Source: Phytoseiulus persimilis (lineage: Eukaryota; Arthropoda; Arachnida; Mesostigmata; Phytoseiidae). Taken from it: a DNA stretch of 64,000 bases. Location of the stretch: contig CM075103.1 in assembly GCA_037576195.1 (NCBI GenBank), positions 17,236,001 through 17,300,000 on the forward strand, read 5' to 3'. Each line of letters opens with the position of its first letter. Position 1 is the first letter of the stretch. Below, one piece after another: positions 37,919 to 51,600 of the stretch. The notes beneath the pieces were generated by a model. That model had not been told where the DNA came from, made no database searches, and saw only the letters and a list, made by a program, of their open reading frames with translations. The position numbers were made by a program, and so were the translations under genes.

Positions 37919-39893
37919 AGCTCAGGAGACCTGCGGAGAAAAGCTGGTTATGCCGCCGGTGTGACTTCGAATGCATCGTGCGTTACCATCGTGCAATACC
38001 TGGAGCGCGGACAGCTCAGACCACTTGGTCAACTGGTTGAAAGAAGTCAGAAATCGCCAGGGTCCTAGACGATGCGTTCTCTCGACTTTCCATAGAAGAG
38101 AGGAGGGAATCCCAGATTATCACGCATTCATTCATGAAGCTAATGAGAGAACGCGTTCTCGAAGTTCCCGGGGCAACGACTCATCCCTCCGAAACATCCG
38201 GGGCCTACGACCTTGCGAGAGCGAACCCCACGAATCGGTCGGTGGGACATGGACGGAGATCATCTCCAGATTCCAATCCATTGTCCATCAAGTTCCGAAC
38301 CCCTGAGTGCGCTTCTTGGTCGGCGATGAACTCCAGCTCTACTTTCTCGAAGAGGCGGGGAGCTGACGGTTGCTTCCTCAAAAGTTGTTTTCGCTCCCAT
38401 TCCTGGTCAAGTATACTGTCAATGCTCCGTTCTTTCACCACTTCCGTCACCGGATGTCATTGGAGGGGTGTGAACAAAAGGAGAAAAATAAAGTGGAAAG
38501 TAGAAAACCCACCCAGGACTGGGGATCGCGTGATTGACGCGACGGCGCTCATCGGTTCATATCCGCCTTGGGAACGTGCTCTGGAACTTTCTCCCCTCGA
38601 CCCTAAGCCGCCAACCAGCCGCCGGGAAGATATGATAAAGTACAGCTCCTCGACTTTTCCGCCTCTCCGCCTGGAGGGGGGGAGGGGGCAGGGAGATATC
38701 CTCTTCTCGAGGCTCCACAGCAACGGGACCGCAATAATTCAGCTCCCAGTTGGCGCGCGGATCTATCGCGTCCTGGGCCAACGATTCGTCTCGCTTCTCG
38801 ATTCGGGAATCATCTGAGATTTCGGGGAATCAGAGGGAAAACCCAAGTTTGTAGTCCCATCCCACCTGGAGGCCGTCCTCTATTGTTCGGCTTGATTACA
38901 TCTGCACTTCTAGAAGGCTTCTGTTCTTACCACGTACGTGTGGTCTACCCACATCTAATTCTTCGGTCTGAAAATATGACAGCGGAGCTCGTATGAATGT
39001 CTCGGACCCTTGCATTCGCCCCATCGGCAAACAATCCAGATCATGCCTGTGATCACATCTCGAGCGACAGGCCGAAGGTTCGGGCCTTGGGCACCAGGTG
39101 CCTAACTCTGTTGGATGGTTCCCACTCGGATGAGGCAAGAACCAGACCGGAATGACGCACGACCGGAATTCTGGAAGATGACTCGAGGCTGAACAAACGA
39201 CGCCCAGTGGTCGAATTAGAACAGGATAGGGGATAGGTTTTTCATGTTCATCGTTCAATGCCTGCGGAAGGAGAGCCCGTCGTGACTCTGACGGGAAGGA
39301 ACTGTATGCTTTGATGTGTCTCCAGCGGGGAGCTTTCCGAGCAGCAGCAGCAGCAGCCTAACGAGCTAGACGCAGAGTGAGCTCATTCCTCTGAGTGGAT
39401 CCTGCTGCGTGAACTTGCTGTGGCCTGTCGAAACAGTGGGCTTTTCGATAGAGGACTGCGATCCAGCGGGCTCCGACGAGACATCCTATTGCTCTTCCCC
39501 GAGTTATGATCAGCTGCTGAGAAGAGGTCTTGACAGAGCGACGATTTTATTTTCTCTCGGTTGAGCAACTCACAAAGTGTGGAACCTATGGTTCACAAAA
39601 GAAAATGGAGATGATAGATGCCGCTAGCTTATACAACGATTGGACCAATTCAGAGTGCATTGAAAACTTGGTGTTGAAATTGCCGAATCTTCGAAGCCCA
39701 GTGAGAATCGCTATACCCGATCGCATCCTGTAAGTCACCCCTCTAATTTGTAAGACGGATCGAACCGCTCATTTCCACCGACTATCAGTCTGAGCTATCT
39801 GTGGGGAGAGATTCGCCCGATGAGGTCAGTGCAGCGCTCAACACCCGCAATTGAGGCCACTGAGATCTCGAGCAAAGTTCCGGGAGCGAGGAA

Positions 39894-39907
39894 GGGGGGG
39901 GGGGGGG
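39894..39907. repeat. Poly-G tract (14 G)
   Basis: An uninterrupted run of 14 G on the plus strand, about 520 bases upstream of the bestrophin start codon. Confidence 0.95.
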
Positions 39908-40427
39908 AAGGATCAAGGCCAAGACGCAAGCGACAGCTCGTTGGTCGTTGGTGTTGAAACTCGAACCTGCCGTTCGCGTCCTCCTCGGAGAACGGCTCCG
40001 TGGCATACCTCCTTGTCACTCAAGAACCCAACGAGGGCCGGAGGAAGAAGACCAGAAAATCACCCCGATTATTCCTTCGTGCGTTTCATCGCTACATGAG
40101 GAATCTGTAGCGGAACGCCGTCGATGAGGATTCGATGTATTTGAAGTGCTTTACTACACGCCCACACGCCGGAGCCCCGACCATTCCTCTCGATGTGATT
40201 GGGATTGTTTTCATTCGAACTCATGCAGGGCTGCTTCGCTCGATCGCCGGAGTCCGTTGAACGATAGGGCATCTTCGGTGGCGAGTCGCATCGGAGTCGA
40301 GAACGAGCTCTGTCCAGCTCAAATCGATCATCAGAATAACCTCGCTTCTCATTCATAAACTAGAAGATACAAATGAGCAAACGTAAACTTTCAGGTCGAT
40401 GCTCTCCGCCGCGGTAATCTGGGCAGC

Positions 40428-43400
40428 ATGACTGTCTCGTACCAGTATGATGTGGCATCAACTTCATCGGGCGGCTTCATCCGGCTGCTCTTCAGATGGA
40501 AGGGTTCGGTATGGAAGCTGGTTTACTACGAGCTCTCTCTCCTGGCGTTGGGATACACCAGTCTGTCGTTACTTTACAGATATGCGTTCAACGAGGGTCA
40601 GAGAGAGTGAGTATCTGTTTGTGGTTTTCAGTTGCCCCTATCCCAGCCTCCCACTTGAAGCTTGCCGCTCGAACGAAAATGATTCTGCTCTGCCATCGCC
40701 TTGCACCCTCCCCGCTCCGCGATGGTGTGAGATCACGTGCTTCCCGCTATGGCGAATGTTAACGGGTCCGTTATTATCAAAGGATATTCGAGAGGATCGT
40801 GTACCACTGCGCGAAATTCATGGACAAAATTCCCCTGTCGTTTCTGCTCGGATTCTACGTTTCATTCACTGCTACTCGATGGTGGAGCCAATACATGGCC
40901 ATACCTTGGCCAGACAGGTGAGCCGTCGGAAATATTTCCACTACATGGGAGCTTAGTTTCGGTTTGTGGGGGAATCGCAAGTTCTCTTCGGACATTCCGT
41001 TTCTCGATGGCATCTTCATCGAGAGGATGCTCCCGTGCAGGAGGGCACATTCGTCATTCTTGAACCCTTTGAAATAGACTGCTCATATATATATCTAGCG
41101 CTGGCGTTCCCGTGGAGAAATCTCGTCGTTCCGAACTGGCTCCTGGATGAATCTTTTTCAGTGGTCAATTCAAGTCGTTTCATTTCTCAGTCATCTTGTC
41201 TGTCGGAATCCGTGCGTTTCTAAAGACAGATCGGTGTGAATGTCATGCCCGTCAATACTTCGGGATGTGATAGAACTTCGGGCATATTCGAATGGTCGCA
41301 ACGCTATGCTGTCATCCTTCTTCGGATCCCCCCGATGGTGAAAATCAATGTAGTTACTCTCGAACGAAGCCTCTCAAACTAAACAGTCTCTCTGCTCTGA
41401 ATGGATCGCGAGCTTGCTAATGGAATGAATCTCGACCGTGGCGATGAGCTCATTGCCGACTATCGAACACACAGCAGTTCATAAACAGGAGGAAGCATGA
41501 AGGCATACCTCCTGGCTTCATCCGGGGAGAGATACATGAACCAGCCGCAGCGATGAGAACCAATTCTCCGATCTCATTCATCGTATATCCATCGCTGAAA
41601 CTTGGTGAAGCGGGCGACGGAATACGTGCTAGTTCCGGCCTGCATCAGAGCTATACACACGCCCCGTACCCCTTTGTTGATGACGTTTCATTGGATGGTC
41701 GGGGCGGACGGGTGGAGCTGTTGCCGATAGCGAACCAAGTGGTTCCGGGGGCCCAGATCTCGGGCCAGCCGCTGGGATCACCAGCCTCGATCGGTGCCTT
41801 TTCCCCCAATCGGGGGGGGGGGGGGGGGGGGGATGGTGTTGTCCCCATTGTTGGAAGAAAAATGGTTGTGTACGCCCTTTGCTGTTGCTCTTGTTGTCTG
41901 GGGCGAGATTTTTTTAATCAAAGGGAGCGAGCGAATTACTCAGAGAATGATTTCCGAATGCGACCGAGCTCATTATCTATTTGCAGGGTTATGAACGTGG
42001 TTTCGATGTACGTTCCTGGAACGGATGAGAGGAGTCGAATGCTGAGACGAACTCTGATGAGATATCTCAATTTGACTCTGATACTGGTCCTACGCTCCAT
42101 CAGCAAAGCCGTCAAGAGAAGATTTCCAACTAGAGAACACCTCATCGAAGCTGGTTCGTTGCATTCCACAAAAAAGCCCCACGACTTCCTTCGATCAGAT
42201 GTCAAATGTAGATTCCCACAAGCATGAGACATGATAGGTGATACGGGAACTTTGGATCCCACAGTAGAATTATCCGATCTCAGAGTATTTCGTCCTTCGA
42301 GCCTCCATGGCAACCTTGCTGAGGCTGTCACTTTACTCCTTGCAGGCTTCATGACGAAACTGGAAGCCGACATCTGGATGTCGATCCCATCGAACGAATT
42401 CAACACATTCTGGGTCCCTTGTACTTGGTTCATAAATTTGCTCCGGGAAGCGAAAGGAGATTGCCGGGTCACAGACGGCTTCGGCGTCAAACTCATAATG
42501 GAGGTGAGTTCCTCGTTGTTACCGGCACCGGGATGAGGCGAAGGGTTCCGAAATTCCGAGACATGTCATGGCGCGCATCCAGGATCTGGAGAAGGAGAAG
42601 CTCTCTAAACGATGGACCATCCAATATGTTCCAGGAGTTCAACGACTTCCGGGCGAAGTGCGGATTGCTATGGAGCTACGATTGGATCAGCATACCTTTG
42701 GTTTACACACAGGTGGTCACACTGGCCACGTACGCGTTTTTCGCAGCAGCGCTCTTCGGCCGACAATACGTTCAGTCCAACGACCCTTTGATCAACAAAG
42801 AGCTCAAATTCGACTTTTACGTTCCGGCTTTCACGGTCGTGCAATATTTCCTCTACATGGGGCTTCTGAAAGTGGCTGAACAGCTCATCAACCCGTTCGG
42901 CGACGACGATGAAGATTTCGAGCTCAATTGGATCATAGATCGTCACGTCAAGGTACGCGATCATACACTGATATCAAAGATCGATCATTCAGGTCTGGGG
43001 GAACGCGAACAGGTGGTGAACTCGATCGGCTCGAGCCGTGCCCGCGAACGGCTTCCGTAGTTCGCCGAGGGTCGGCTTCCATTTCGGATGGATCGTCATT
43101 TGACATTTCAACAGATCCGGATTCGAGTCGGAACGCGCGAGTTCGAATAGCTGCAAGCAAGACCGTGAATGGCTGCGAATGAACGCGAGAGGAAGACGAA
43201 ATCGGTGGACAATACAATCGTGGACGATAAGCTTCCTGTGTCTCAGTTCGGCATCTCGGTGTTCTCCTTCAACCGCATCGGAACTTTTGGATATTTGAAA
43301 TCCCCAGTACTTATCCACTTGCCACAACTTGACAGAACCTGGCTTCAGGATGACTCAACCTATCTGGCCAAACTGAGAAGTGAAGTCTCTCCAGCACGCG

Positions 43401-45646
43401 AGGCTGAGAAAAGACGTCCTTCACGAAATCGTTCCGAATATTTAAGACACCGCTCCTCCGTTTCTCGATAGGTGTGCTACTTGGGCGTCGATACACTGTG
43501 CGGTCCTCCACCGCCCCTTGTGAAGGACTCCTACTTCTCCAGGATGGACTACAAACTACCGTACACTGCCGCTTCCGTCGCCTACAAGAAGAAAACGTAC
43601 AGAGGATCAGCCGCCTGGATGCAGTGAGTAGAAAAAGAACCGAACTCCTCTCGCGCATCTTCGTGTTTATGAATCTGGGGAACGAATCGTGGATACGATG
43701 ACGGGGCAATCAGCGACTGATTCGTGGAACTTCCGCACAGGGTTCCGCAGAAGGAACAGTCCATGGTGGTTCCCGAGGTCTCCGAAGAAGATTACGAGGC
43801 CCAGGCGTCTTCTGAAGAAGTTCAGCAGAAGTCTTCGACTTGGAATCTTCTCAAAGGCCACAGACATTCCATCGCCAACCCTAAGGAAGTTACATCCACC
43901 CTGGAGAGAGGAGACTCCACGCTACAGATTTATTTCAAAGGTCCGACTCCTTCAGCGTCGGAGCAACATCTGGAGGACAATGCGGACGGCCTGCCGTAAG
44001 ACTCAGATTTGACTTTCTCCCGACCTCGGTTGGAGCTCAATCCACATCATGGATGCGATTTGTGTTGTTGAATGGCTTTCAAACCGACATTCGAGTGTGG
44101 TGTTCCTTTAGGCAGGATCCGAATCGCCTCCACCTTCCTGCGAATAATGGCTCGGGTGATCAAGCGGTTGCTCCGGTGAAAACTTCCAAGAAGAAAAAAG
44201 GAATGTTCGGGAAGAAAACAGTGAAGGTGCAGGCCTGGATAGGACCGGAGGGCAACTACGACTCCGTGCCTCGAACTCCGAGCAAGGTATACTACTGCCG
44301 AATCCTGCCTCCGAAGATTCAGCTTGAATATTCCGATACGTTTCGTGTGGGAGAAACTGTGACATTCCATGAATATTGAAACGATCGCGCAGGGAGTTTG
44401 GCTCCAGGACAAGAGTTGGACCAATACTCTTCGAATCATTATTCGTGTAGCAATCGTTGATTATTCTCGTCGCCGAAACCACGATCCCGAGTACGATAGA
44501 TACTCACGCTCGCCTCGCTTACCCCGATTGGGATTCGTTTTCTAGGTCACTTTCGACGACGAGACTCCGGCAGCGCTCCTGCGACGCTTGTCGAGTCCCG
44601 CGCTGCGACTCATGTCAACCAGTCAGCCCGACTTGAACCTTTTGACGATTTCGAAAGTCAAACTGAGGGAACGGCTGAACTCCGCCACCATCAACGCGGA
44701 AAGGGCCGAAAGGTCCCGCGAAACCCTTGAACGGATGCTGAGGGACACGACGAACCTGGCAGTCACCGAATCACTCGACTTGCCGATACAACCACGTGCA
44801 GATGCTTGGATCCATCACCGCAGCATGCCGAATCTCATCGTGGAGACGAGTCAGTCCGACTCGACGTCGTCGGCAGCGATGCCAACGGCAGCGCCCGAAG
44901 CACCGCCCGCAGACGTTGTCATAGACATAGAGCCGCCTTCTCGGGATTCCGAAAGCCCGGAGAGCGAGTACGTCATGAAGTTCTTGAAGGACAAGATGGT
45001 TGTTGTGCCCAAACAAAGAGCGGCGTCCGTTGAGAGCCTCATAACTCGAAAGAAATATCCGTTGCTTCGGAAGCGGTCTACGAGCTTAGACAGCTACACG
45101 CCGCCGCCGAGTCCGGAACCGCCCGTCGTGACCATAAGTTTAACACCGAAGACGGACGTCACGGTAGAAGCTGTTATCGTTCCCAAATCGAAAACACCCT
45201 CGCCCCCTCCACCGCCTCCTCCACCCAAAGAACAAACACCTCCTCAGCCACCTCCCTTACCTCCAAAACCCAAGCCGCCGGAACCGGAGAAGCCGCCGGA
45301 GGCCGCCGTGAAGTCGAAATTCCGCTTCCGAAGAATCAAGGAAGCCGAGCCCACGAAACCGGTTCAATCCTACCTGCAGGAGGGCAGTTCCGGGCCTTCA
45401 AGATTCCGACGTCAGCAACCAATTCCAGGGCTCGTAAAACCTCCTCCTCTCCCGTTCTGTGCGGAAATGCCAAAACTTCGGCCCGTTCATCTACCCGAGG
45501 AGAAAGAAGATGATAGAGACGACACCACAGAAGAAGGCGAACTGTCGATGCTGAGTCCGCAAACCGAGCATCTTCTTAAACCCAGCCAACTTCGAAGGAT
45601 ATCTAGACAGCACGATCCGAAAACCAAGAAAAAGAAAGAGAGCTGA
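40428..45646 (+). CDS. Bestrophin, calcium-activated chloride channel
   Basis: Bestrophins form pentameric, Ca2+-gated anion channels in the plasma membrane. Nine exons join in phase (about 879 residues): 40428-40606, 40783-40917, 41987-42153, 42346-42503, 42635-42952, 43472-43623, 43741-43995, 44112-44286 and 44546-45646. The start MTVSYQYDVAS is the conserved bestrophin N-terminus. Then come FGGF-like SGGFIRLLFRWKGSVWKL, PLSFLLGFYVSFTATRWW, RTLMRYLNLTLILVLRSIS, RRFPTREHLIEAGFMT, FNTFWVPCTWF, KCGLLWSYDWISIPLVYTQV and the Ca2+-clasp sequence INPFGDDDEDFELNWIIDRH (about 297-316). VKDSYF and LPYTAASVAYKKKTYRGS follow. The cytoplasmic tail (about 320-879) is long, Ser/Pro-rich and has a PPPPPPPP run near SH3-type sites. 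An acceptor at 40394 implies a 5' untranslated exon. Which bestrophin paralogue this is cannot be told. Confidence 0.95.
41812..41832. repeat. Poly-G tract (21 G) in bestrophin intron 2
   Basis: An uninterrupted run of 21 G on the sense strand, inside the 1,069-nt second intron and about 155 bases before the exon 3 acceptor. Such a run can form a G-quadruplex in RNA or DNA. Confidence 0.95.
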
Positions 45647-48600
45647 TCCTGGTACAAAGGCACCTAAGTGCAGGGAGGTGACTAGGGAAGCCAACGACTG
45701 TCGACGTTTAACGAAATTTTGCGAACGCAAGCAAGTTTTTACTCCGACACGACTTGAGCCATGAGTACCCAGATTCAGAAACTTAGAAAGACGAAGAATG
45801 ACGACTTGCATCCGACTCGAAGGAAGCAGAGAGAATTCTGGGTAGCACCTCGAGAAAACAATCGAAATCCTGATTGACACGCTGTAGACATGCGCTCCGA
45901 TCCACCTCATTGAGGCCGCGAGATTTTTTGAGCATCTCAAAACTCGCCCAGTCAAAACAGAGAAAAGCTCGATTTGTATTAGAATTTCGAAGTATCATCG
46001 AATCCAGAGCGTCCTGCGCTGAATTTCTCTGTCGAAGCTCAGATTCTAGTCCAACGCCTTAGAACAGGAGAGTCGAACGAAACTGGGGAATTCGTCTTTC
46101 GGGCTTCTCGTGAATTTTCCTGTAGACATTGATACAAGACTCGAGTTGTCATGTAAATAAGAATGTACAGATCCCGCCGGAAAGAAATACAACGGAAGAG
46201 AGAGAGAGCGAAACCAGTGTGCGCCGATTTTTTTATGCCAAACCGTTGGAGTTAACGTGCTCGAGGGAATAGGCCTCCATCGACAACGGGCGTTGGGTCA
46301 TGGTGATGAGGACGAAAAGCGTAATAATATCATGTATTTTTGACAGCTGCAACTGGCATCGTTCTTTGTTCTTGCATGGTGATCTCATGGAAGGGGAGCG
46401 TCAACAACCATGAAGTAGCTCATCGATTACAGCCAATAGCCAGTGGAGAAAGACATCTCAACGTGGCCGCGTTCACTGGCGACGCGGATCGAGAAGGTTA
46501 TAGCTTCTCTTCTACAAGGTGTTGATCCGGCTTTCGAGAAGAAACGGTTTTCGAGATCACGGCCAGGTCACACCGGGGTCGCTTTTCGTCTCCTGCTGCT
46601 CTCCGCGGAAGACTTTCCCGTAAACTACAGCGCCAGCAGGAAAGAGGACACTGCCCGCTCCCACTCTGAGCCCTCGCGCGTGCAGGAATTCACGCTTGAT
46701 GCATCACTCAGCCGTTCCCGAAACGGTACTGAGAGCGGAGAGCACGAACCAAGGAGATTGAGTTTCGGAGGGGATAAGATTTATTGATAGGACAGTAAAT
46801 TTCACATCCTGAACCGATATCGTCAGAAAAACGGGAATCTGTCAGAAGCCGACTGAATCGATCCGACATCGAAACCGAATTTATCCAAATCTTTCACAGC
46901 GACATTCGTCACCACTTCAACGTAAGGTAGCCCTTCTGAAGACATGCGGAGCACTGAAAAATTGGGAGTTAGCTTCATTCGAGGTTGGCGGTCGGCGAAC
47001 CGGCGGTCGAGTCGATTCGGTTTCTACATCTTTTCACGAATCAGGACTTCCATGCGGAAAAGAGTGACAGAATTCCATGACTTCGAAGACCTGAATGGGA
47101 GCCGAAAACACAGCTTCTGACTTGGGACTGGTTTCAAGCTCTAAGGGGATCTTAGACTTCTCGGGAACTCACGTTGTCTAGTGGACTCATCTGCAAAGAC
47201 CCTCGATTCCACTAGTTCAGGGCGTTTACCAGTGATCAGTGCGCTTAACTTCTGGATGACTGAAGAAGACTCTGGCGCTTGCAACGGCACACGCAGGCAG
47301 TGCCTGTGGGATAGCGTCCAAAGAGATTGATTTCGTCTTCGATGTTACGTTCCACCATTTCCATCTAGATACCATCCTGCCCAATTTTCCTCTCTACCAA
47401 CCTTCCAGGGATGCATGGTAGGTGCACGGTCCCGTAGCCTCTTACGACGTCGTTTCCCAACGCATCTAAGCCGTAAATACTCAAGATCAACTGCGGCCCT
47501 GTGGAGCGGTAATTGACTAGGAGAACCACGATCCTCAACTGATCGGGGACATTCGCAGCTTACTGCGTTTCCGTATGTCCTCCGTATGCATATCGCTTGA
47601 TCAGTCCCTAACACAGCCGCACTGGGGTCTTACATCCAAAAGGATTCGTGAACTTGTAGGTTACGTCAAAAGGGTGGTTGAACACGAAGTGATTGTGAGA
47701 TCCTCGAGTTTTCTTGGTCACGTGAGTCAAGTCCTCTTCGTTGCCCTGAAGTTGACGGAAAATAGATCAACTCACAGATTCGGGAGGGGCTCGTTGCGAT
47801 GGATACTATGGTTTCGACAACCTCAGTTCTCTCGAGCGAACATTTTTCATGATGAAGTCTCTCTGAAGTGCGCGGCCAGGAAAAAAGAAGAAGACGCTGT
47901 GCGTTGTAGGAAGGGTCAGCGTTTGACAAAAATATAATCATGACTATGATAATGATAATCAAAATGAATCGACGATTATGATCATAATCATAATTATAGG
48001 ATCCGGAGGACGTGATCGTAATCACAATCATGATTATGATATTGCCCAATTTTGCGACGGTTTTCGTAGCAACGCGATTCCTTGCAAAGAACTTCTGATG
48101 TCGATCGACAATAACCTCGACGTCAGCCGACTCACAGATGCGAGCAAAAGTCGCCGAATATTGGGTCATATCAGGACTCGTGATGCAGGAAACCCTATCG
48201 CCGATTACTCAGCTTCTTCAGGGCGGTCAGAGAAAACAAAATAGCTCGAATGCCCGGAATTCAACCAGCTGGGCAGCTCAGTGCCGCTGACTCGATTCGC
48301 CATCGCGATCGATCCTCCTAAGCCCTCTAAATATCCAAATATTCTCTTCTCCGGTTACCTCCCGAATCAAAATTATTGTTTGATCGCATCGGAATGTTGA
48401 GATTCGTCAATAAGTGCCTTCATTCTGAGCAAATTGAGCAAGGTCAGTTTGGAATTTCGGAAATCGCCCTCGGCAATCGCTTTCAAACCGCGTTTCTGAC
48501 CTGGATTCCTTGGCTCCCCAGTTTCTCTCGTCTAGAGCGAAGGACTCGGCTGATCATGTCAAAACCAGGTCTTAAGCCAAGAAGTGGACGACCTGCTGAG

Positions 48601-51600
48601 GGATATTCAGCGAAACCGAACAACTGGGAACAAATTTACGCTCAGCTTCCTGGAATACGCTGCGTCTCATGGGGTTCACGCAGTGTCACTGTTACGCAAG
48701 GTGCATCGTATCCCGGTTCCTGGAGCATTTTTTCAAGATCAGGCTCTTTCAATCTCTTCTGACGCGAATGGTGGAAAAGTCTTGTGTGTTTCCACTCAAG
48801 AATTCCAACTCAATCGAATGAGATCTCATCCTCATCGGGCAAGCGTCTTTGAAAGGCGCTCCCAAGGATCTCCAGAGGTGATAGCGCCGGAGTTTTCCAT
48901 GGGACGGCTGTATGGGCAAGAATTAACTCATCCGAGGTGCAGTCGTCAGAGGAAGGTCAGGAAACAAAAGTTGGATCATGCTTCGACGAGAAGCTTAGAA
49001 CAAATCACGTCTCCTTCGTCCGATTTTGCTTGGTAGCCCTTGGTCTGTGGCGACAGAATCTGCCGAATCCTCTGCTCTCGACAAGAAAAATGGTCGCGTT
49101 TCTAAGACGCGACTCTTTTTGGCGATTTCCGGAAATTTATCGACGACACGCCGGGTTTAGAACCGAATTGCAAGATGCTGATCAGAGGGAAGGGTTCACA
49201 ATCTTGGTTCGGTAGACATTCGGGCAGAAGTATCTCCCGATTCTTGGAGATATCAGACAAACCGATAGCAATGGCGCAACGAGGGTCGGTTCCTTGAGCG
49301 GTCAACGGCTTGTGAAATTTTCCGTACGCCTCAGAGCGTTGAGTTATCGGCGACTGAACATTAGGCTTCACTGCTTCCGCAAAGGGCTGATCCTCCCTGA
49401 GCGAACAGAGACCGCGAGTGTTGTTCATAAGGCTTGCGGTATTCATACGTATGAAAGACTCACACTGGACAGCAGCCAATCCTTCCCGTGAACGATGTTG
49501 ATCTTGCAGTAAATGTTGTCGATGAAGGGGAACTGAAACGAGTGAATTCAGTGATCATGGCTCATATATCCAGATCTCCGTCGGCAGAATCATCAGATGG
49601 GAGAAAGCACGAATATCGGGGGTTCGCTGACAATCGAGTGTTTCAATCTGAGAGATCAGGGATCCGAACGACCTCCTTTTCGACTCGAAGAAACCACGGC
49701 GTTACTGACAGACTCCTCCCGGGAGCTCATTGAGCTCTGGGTGCGAGAGCACGAAACTCACATGGGCTGTTTGGATTTCACCACTAGCCGAGTATAGGAG
49801 AAAAGTGTGAGCTTCCGGGGCTCCAAGTCTGTCGGCTGCCATCATTATACTCGCTGAGCCCGCGGTTCATGGGGGTCCCTTGTTGACGAGCGTGCTGTGC
49901 GCTCAGCACCTTTGTTGAGCTCGTATCCTTGGATACAGGATCAGGAGCTCCGAAAACAGGAGGGAGAATCAGCTGAAACTCTGAGCGGGGCCGAGCGTGG
50001 CCCGCTCCTCGCTGTTAACTGAGACCTCGGAGGAAACGGGAAAATTCTTGAGTTTTGGCGGGGATGCGCCGACAAGTTCACCCTTTTTATTTTTTTCAAG
50101 TTTCACGATTTTCCATTGTACAGTCCCAACTAGGTGCCTCAGCGAGCTCCACGGGACCGTACAAAATGCCGTATACCCCCTCCTCCAACAGCGCAGACAT
50201 CTTGTGTTGAGGGAACTCGGCTCACTCCATACTGTGTTTCCCGTCTCCGATGACTTCCCGCCTGAGAGCTCATGTACGCCCCTGTACCCGACCTCCTCGA
50301 TTGCTCGAGGGCGTCCTTCGTTCCGATTACGCCCGTGGTGGACCCCTCAGTCCAGTTTCCATACTTTCTACCATCATAGGCAGCTCCAAGTTCATTTTGG
50401 GGCAGGCGTATCCATGCAACACTTGAAAATTCATGGACCGATAATTGTGTCTCCTGCGCAGTGTCTGCCGTAACGCTCCGCCCGTCTCGTCGTACGTCAA
50501 GTCTCCGAGGCCCTGTGAGCCCCGACAGATCTCAAAAATAAAGCTATTTTTTACCACAGATTGCGGCTTCCCTTATCACAGGGTGAACGGTCTTGGCTTC
50601 GGGAATGATAGCTCTCATAGTTGGGCATAAGTTGGATGATTTACCGGATCATGATTCATAACACTTGAAACGAGCTTCGAAGAGTTGAAACGTGAGCACT
50701 TTCATATGCATGCCCGTTTACTATGGGAAAGGGTCGGCGTGTTCCCTCTGTTTTTTCGGAGAACAACCCTCTGGTTTCAAGAGGAAATATTAACTCTTGC
50801 GCCATGCCCGTACTCGCGTTCGTGGAGCACTCTTTGAAGCACCATGCGGAGCGCACTTCGAAGACGCAAACTTGACATCCCCATCTCTGAATAACGTATT
50901 GCTCTGTGCGTCTCGTCCGAAACCGGATTGGAAAAACGAGATCCAGCCTCCATTGCATCGAGCTTGACATTTTTCTCCGCTGTCTACAATTGATGAGAAC
51001 CGCTTGACCTGCACAAGCACCTTCTCGCCGTGTGCGCTCTTCACGGAGACCGAGTTCTCAAATTTTGCCCTGGAGCAGGCGTATCAAGTCGACAGAGTCG
51101 AACAACACCTGCGGGTTGGTTGCAGCTCTAGCGTTCCGTATCTTGAGATTGCTAATCATTTCTTTCGAGCTCCTTTCATATACATTGACCTGGTAGATCT
51201 CCAAACTGGCTCCGGTTGCCGGCTCACTAGGACTGCTATCATTCTCGTGGCCAAGGCCTGACCAAGATTGTCGGGGAGCCGACAATCGTTCTTGGGCAAA
51301 AAATTGGTTCGCTCGTCTGCCGACGGCCCATCCTGAACCACCTCCTCACAATACCAAAGAGCCGCCTCGGAATTTCCGCGCCATTGCTTCTTAGAAAAAG
51401 TAGAATATGAGCTGGACTTTCGGTTACCAGCTGAGGTTAAGTACGGAGGAAGACCTTCCACAAACTTTCGGTACCCGATCTCTCTGAAGATATTCACTTT
51501 GGAATATATTTCCCTCTGCTTTCACCCTAAGATTCTATCGAGAGCTCAAGCTGTGGGGACCTGTTGGTTCAGAACAAACCACAGTTTGGAGTGGAATGGA

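Larger units (their letters stand above)
37516..40427. other. Region upstream of bestrophin
   Basis: No named gene. Overlapping frames occur at 37630-38068 and 38134-38817 (227 codons); a minus frame at 38450-38205 reads KVELEFIADQEAHSG. A (GCA)6 run is at about 39340. A frame at 39530-39733 ends at a strong donor (ATCCT|GTAAGT, about 39731), and a CTTTCAG acceptor sits at about 40394 before the bestrophin ATG. The two could bound an intron in the bestrophin 5' leader. Confidence 0.3.

Noticed and set aside
38134..38817. 227-codon plus-strand frame
   Set aside because: It is crossed by open minus-strand frames over the same bases, includes low-complexity GGGAGGGGGC-type sequence and shows no domain.
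45491..45955. 154-codon minus-strand frame over the bestrophin 3' end
   Set aside because: It overlaps the coding end and 3' flank of bestrophin in antisense and resembles nothing known.
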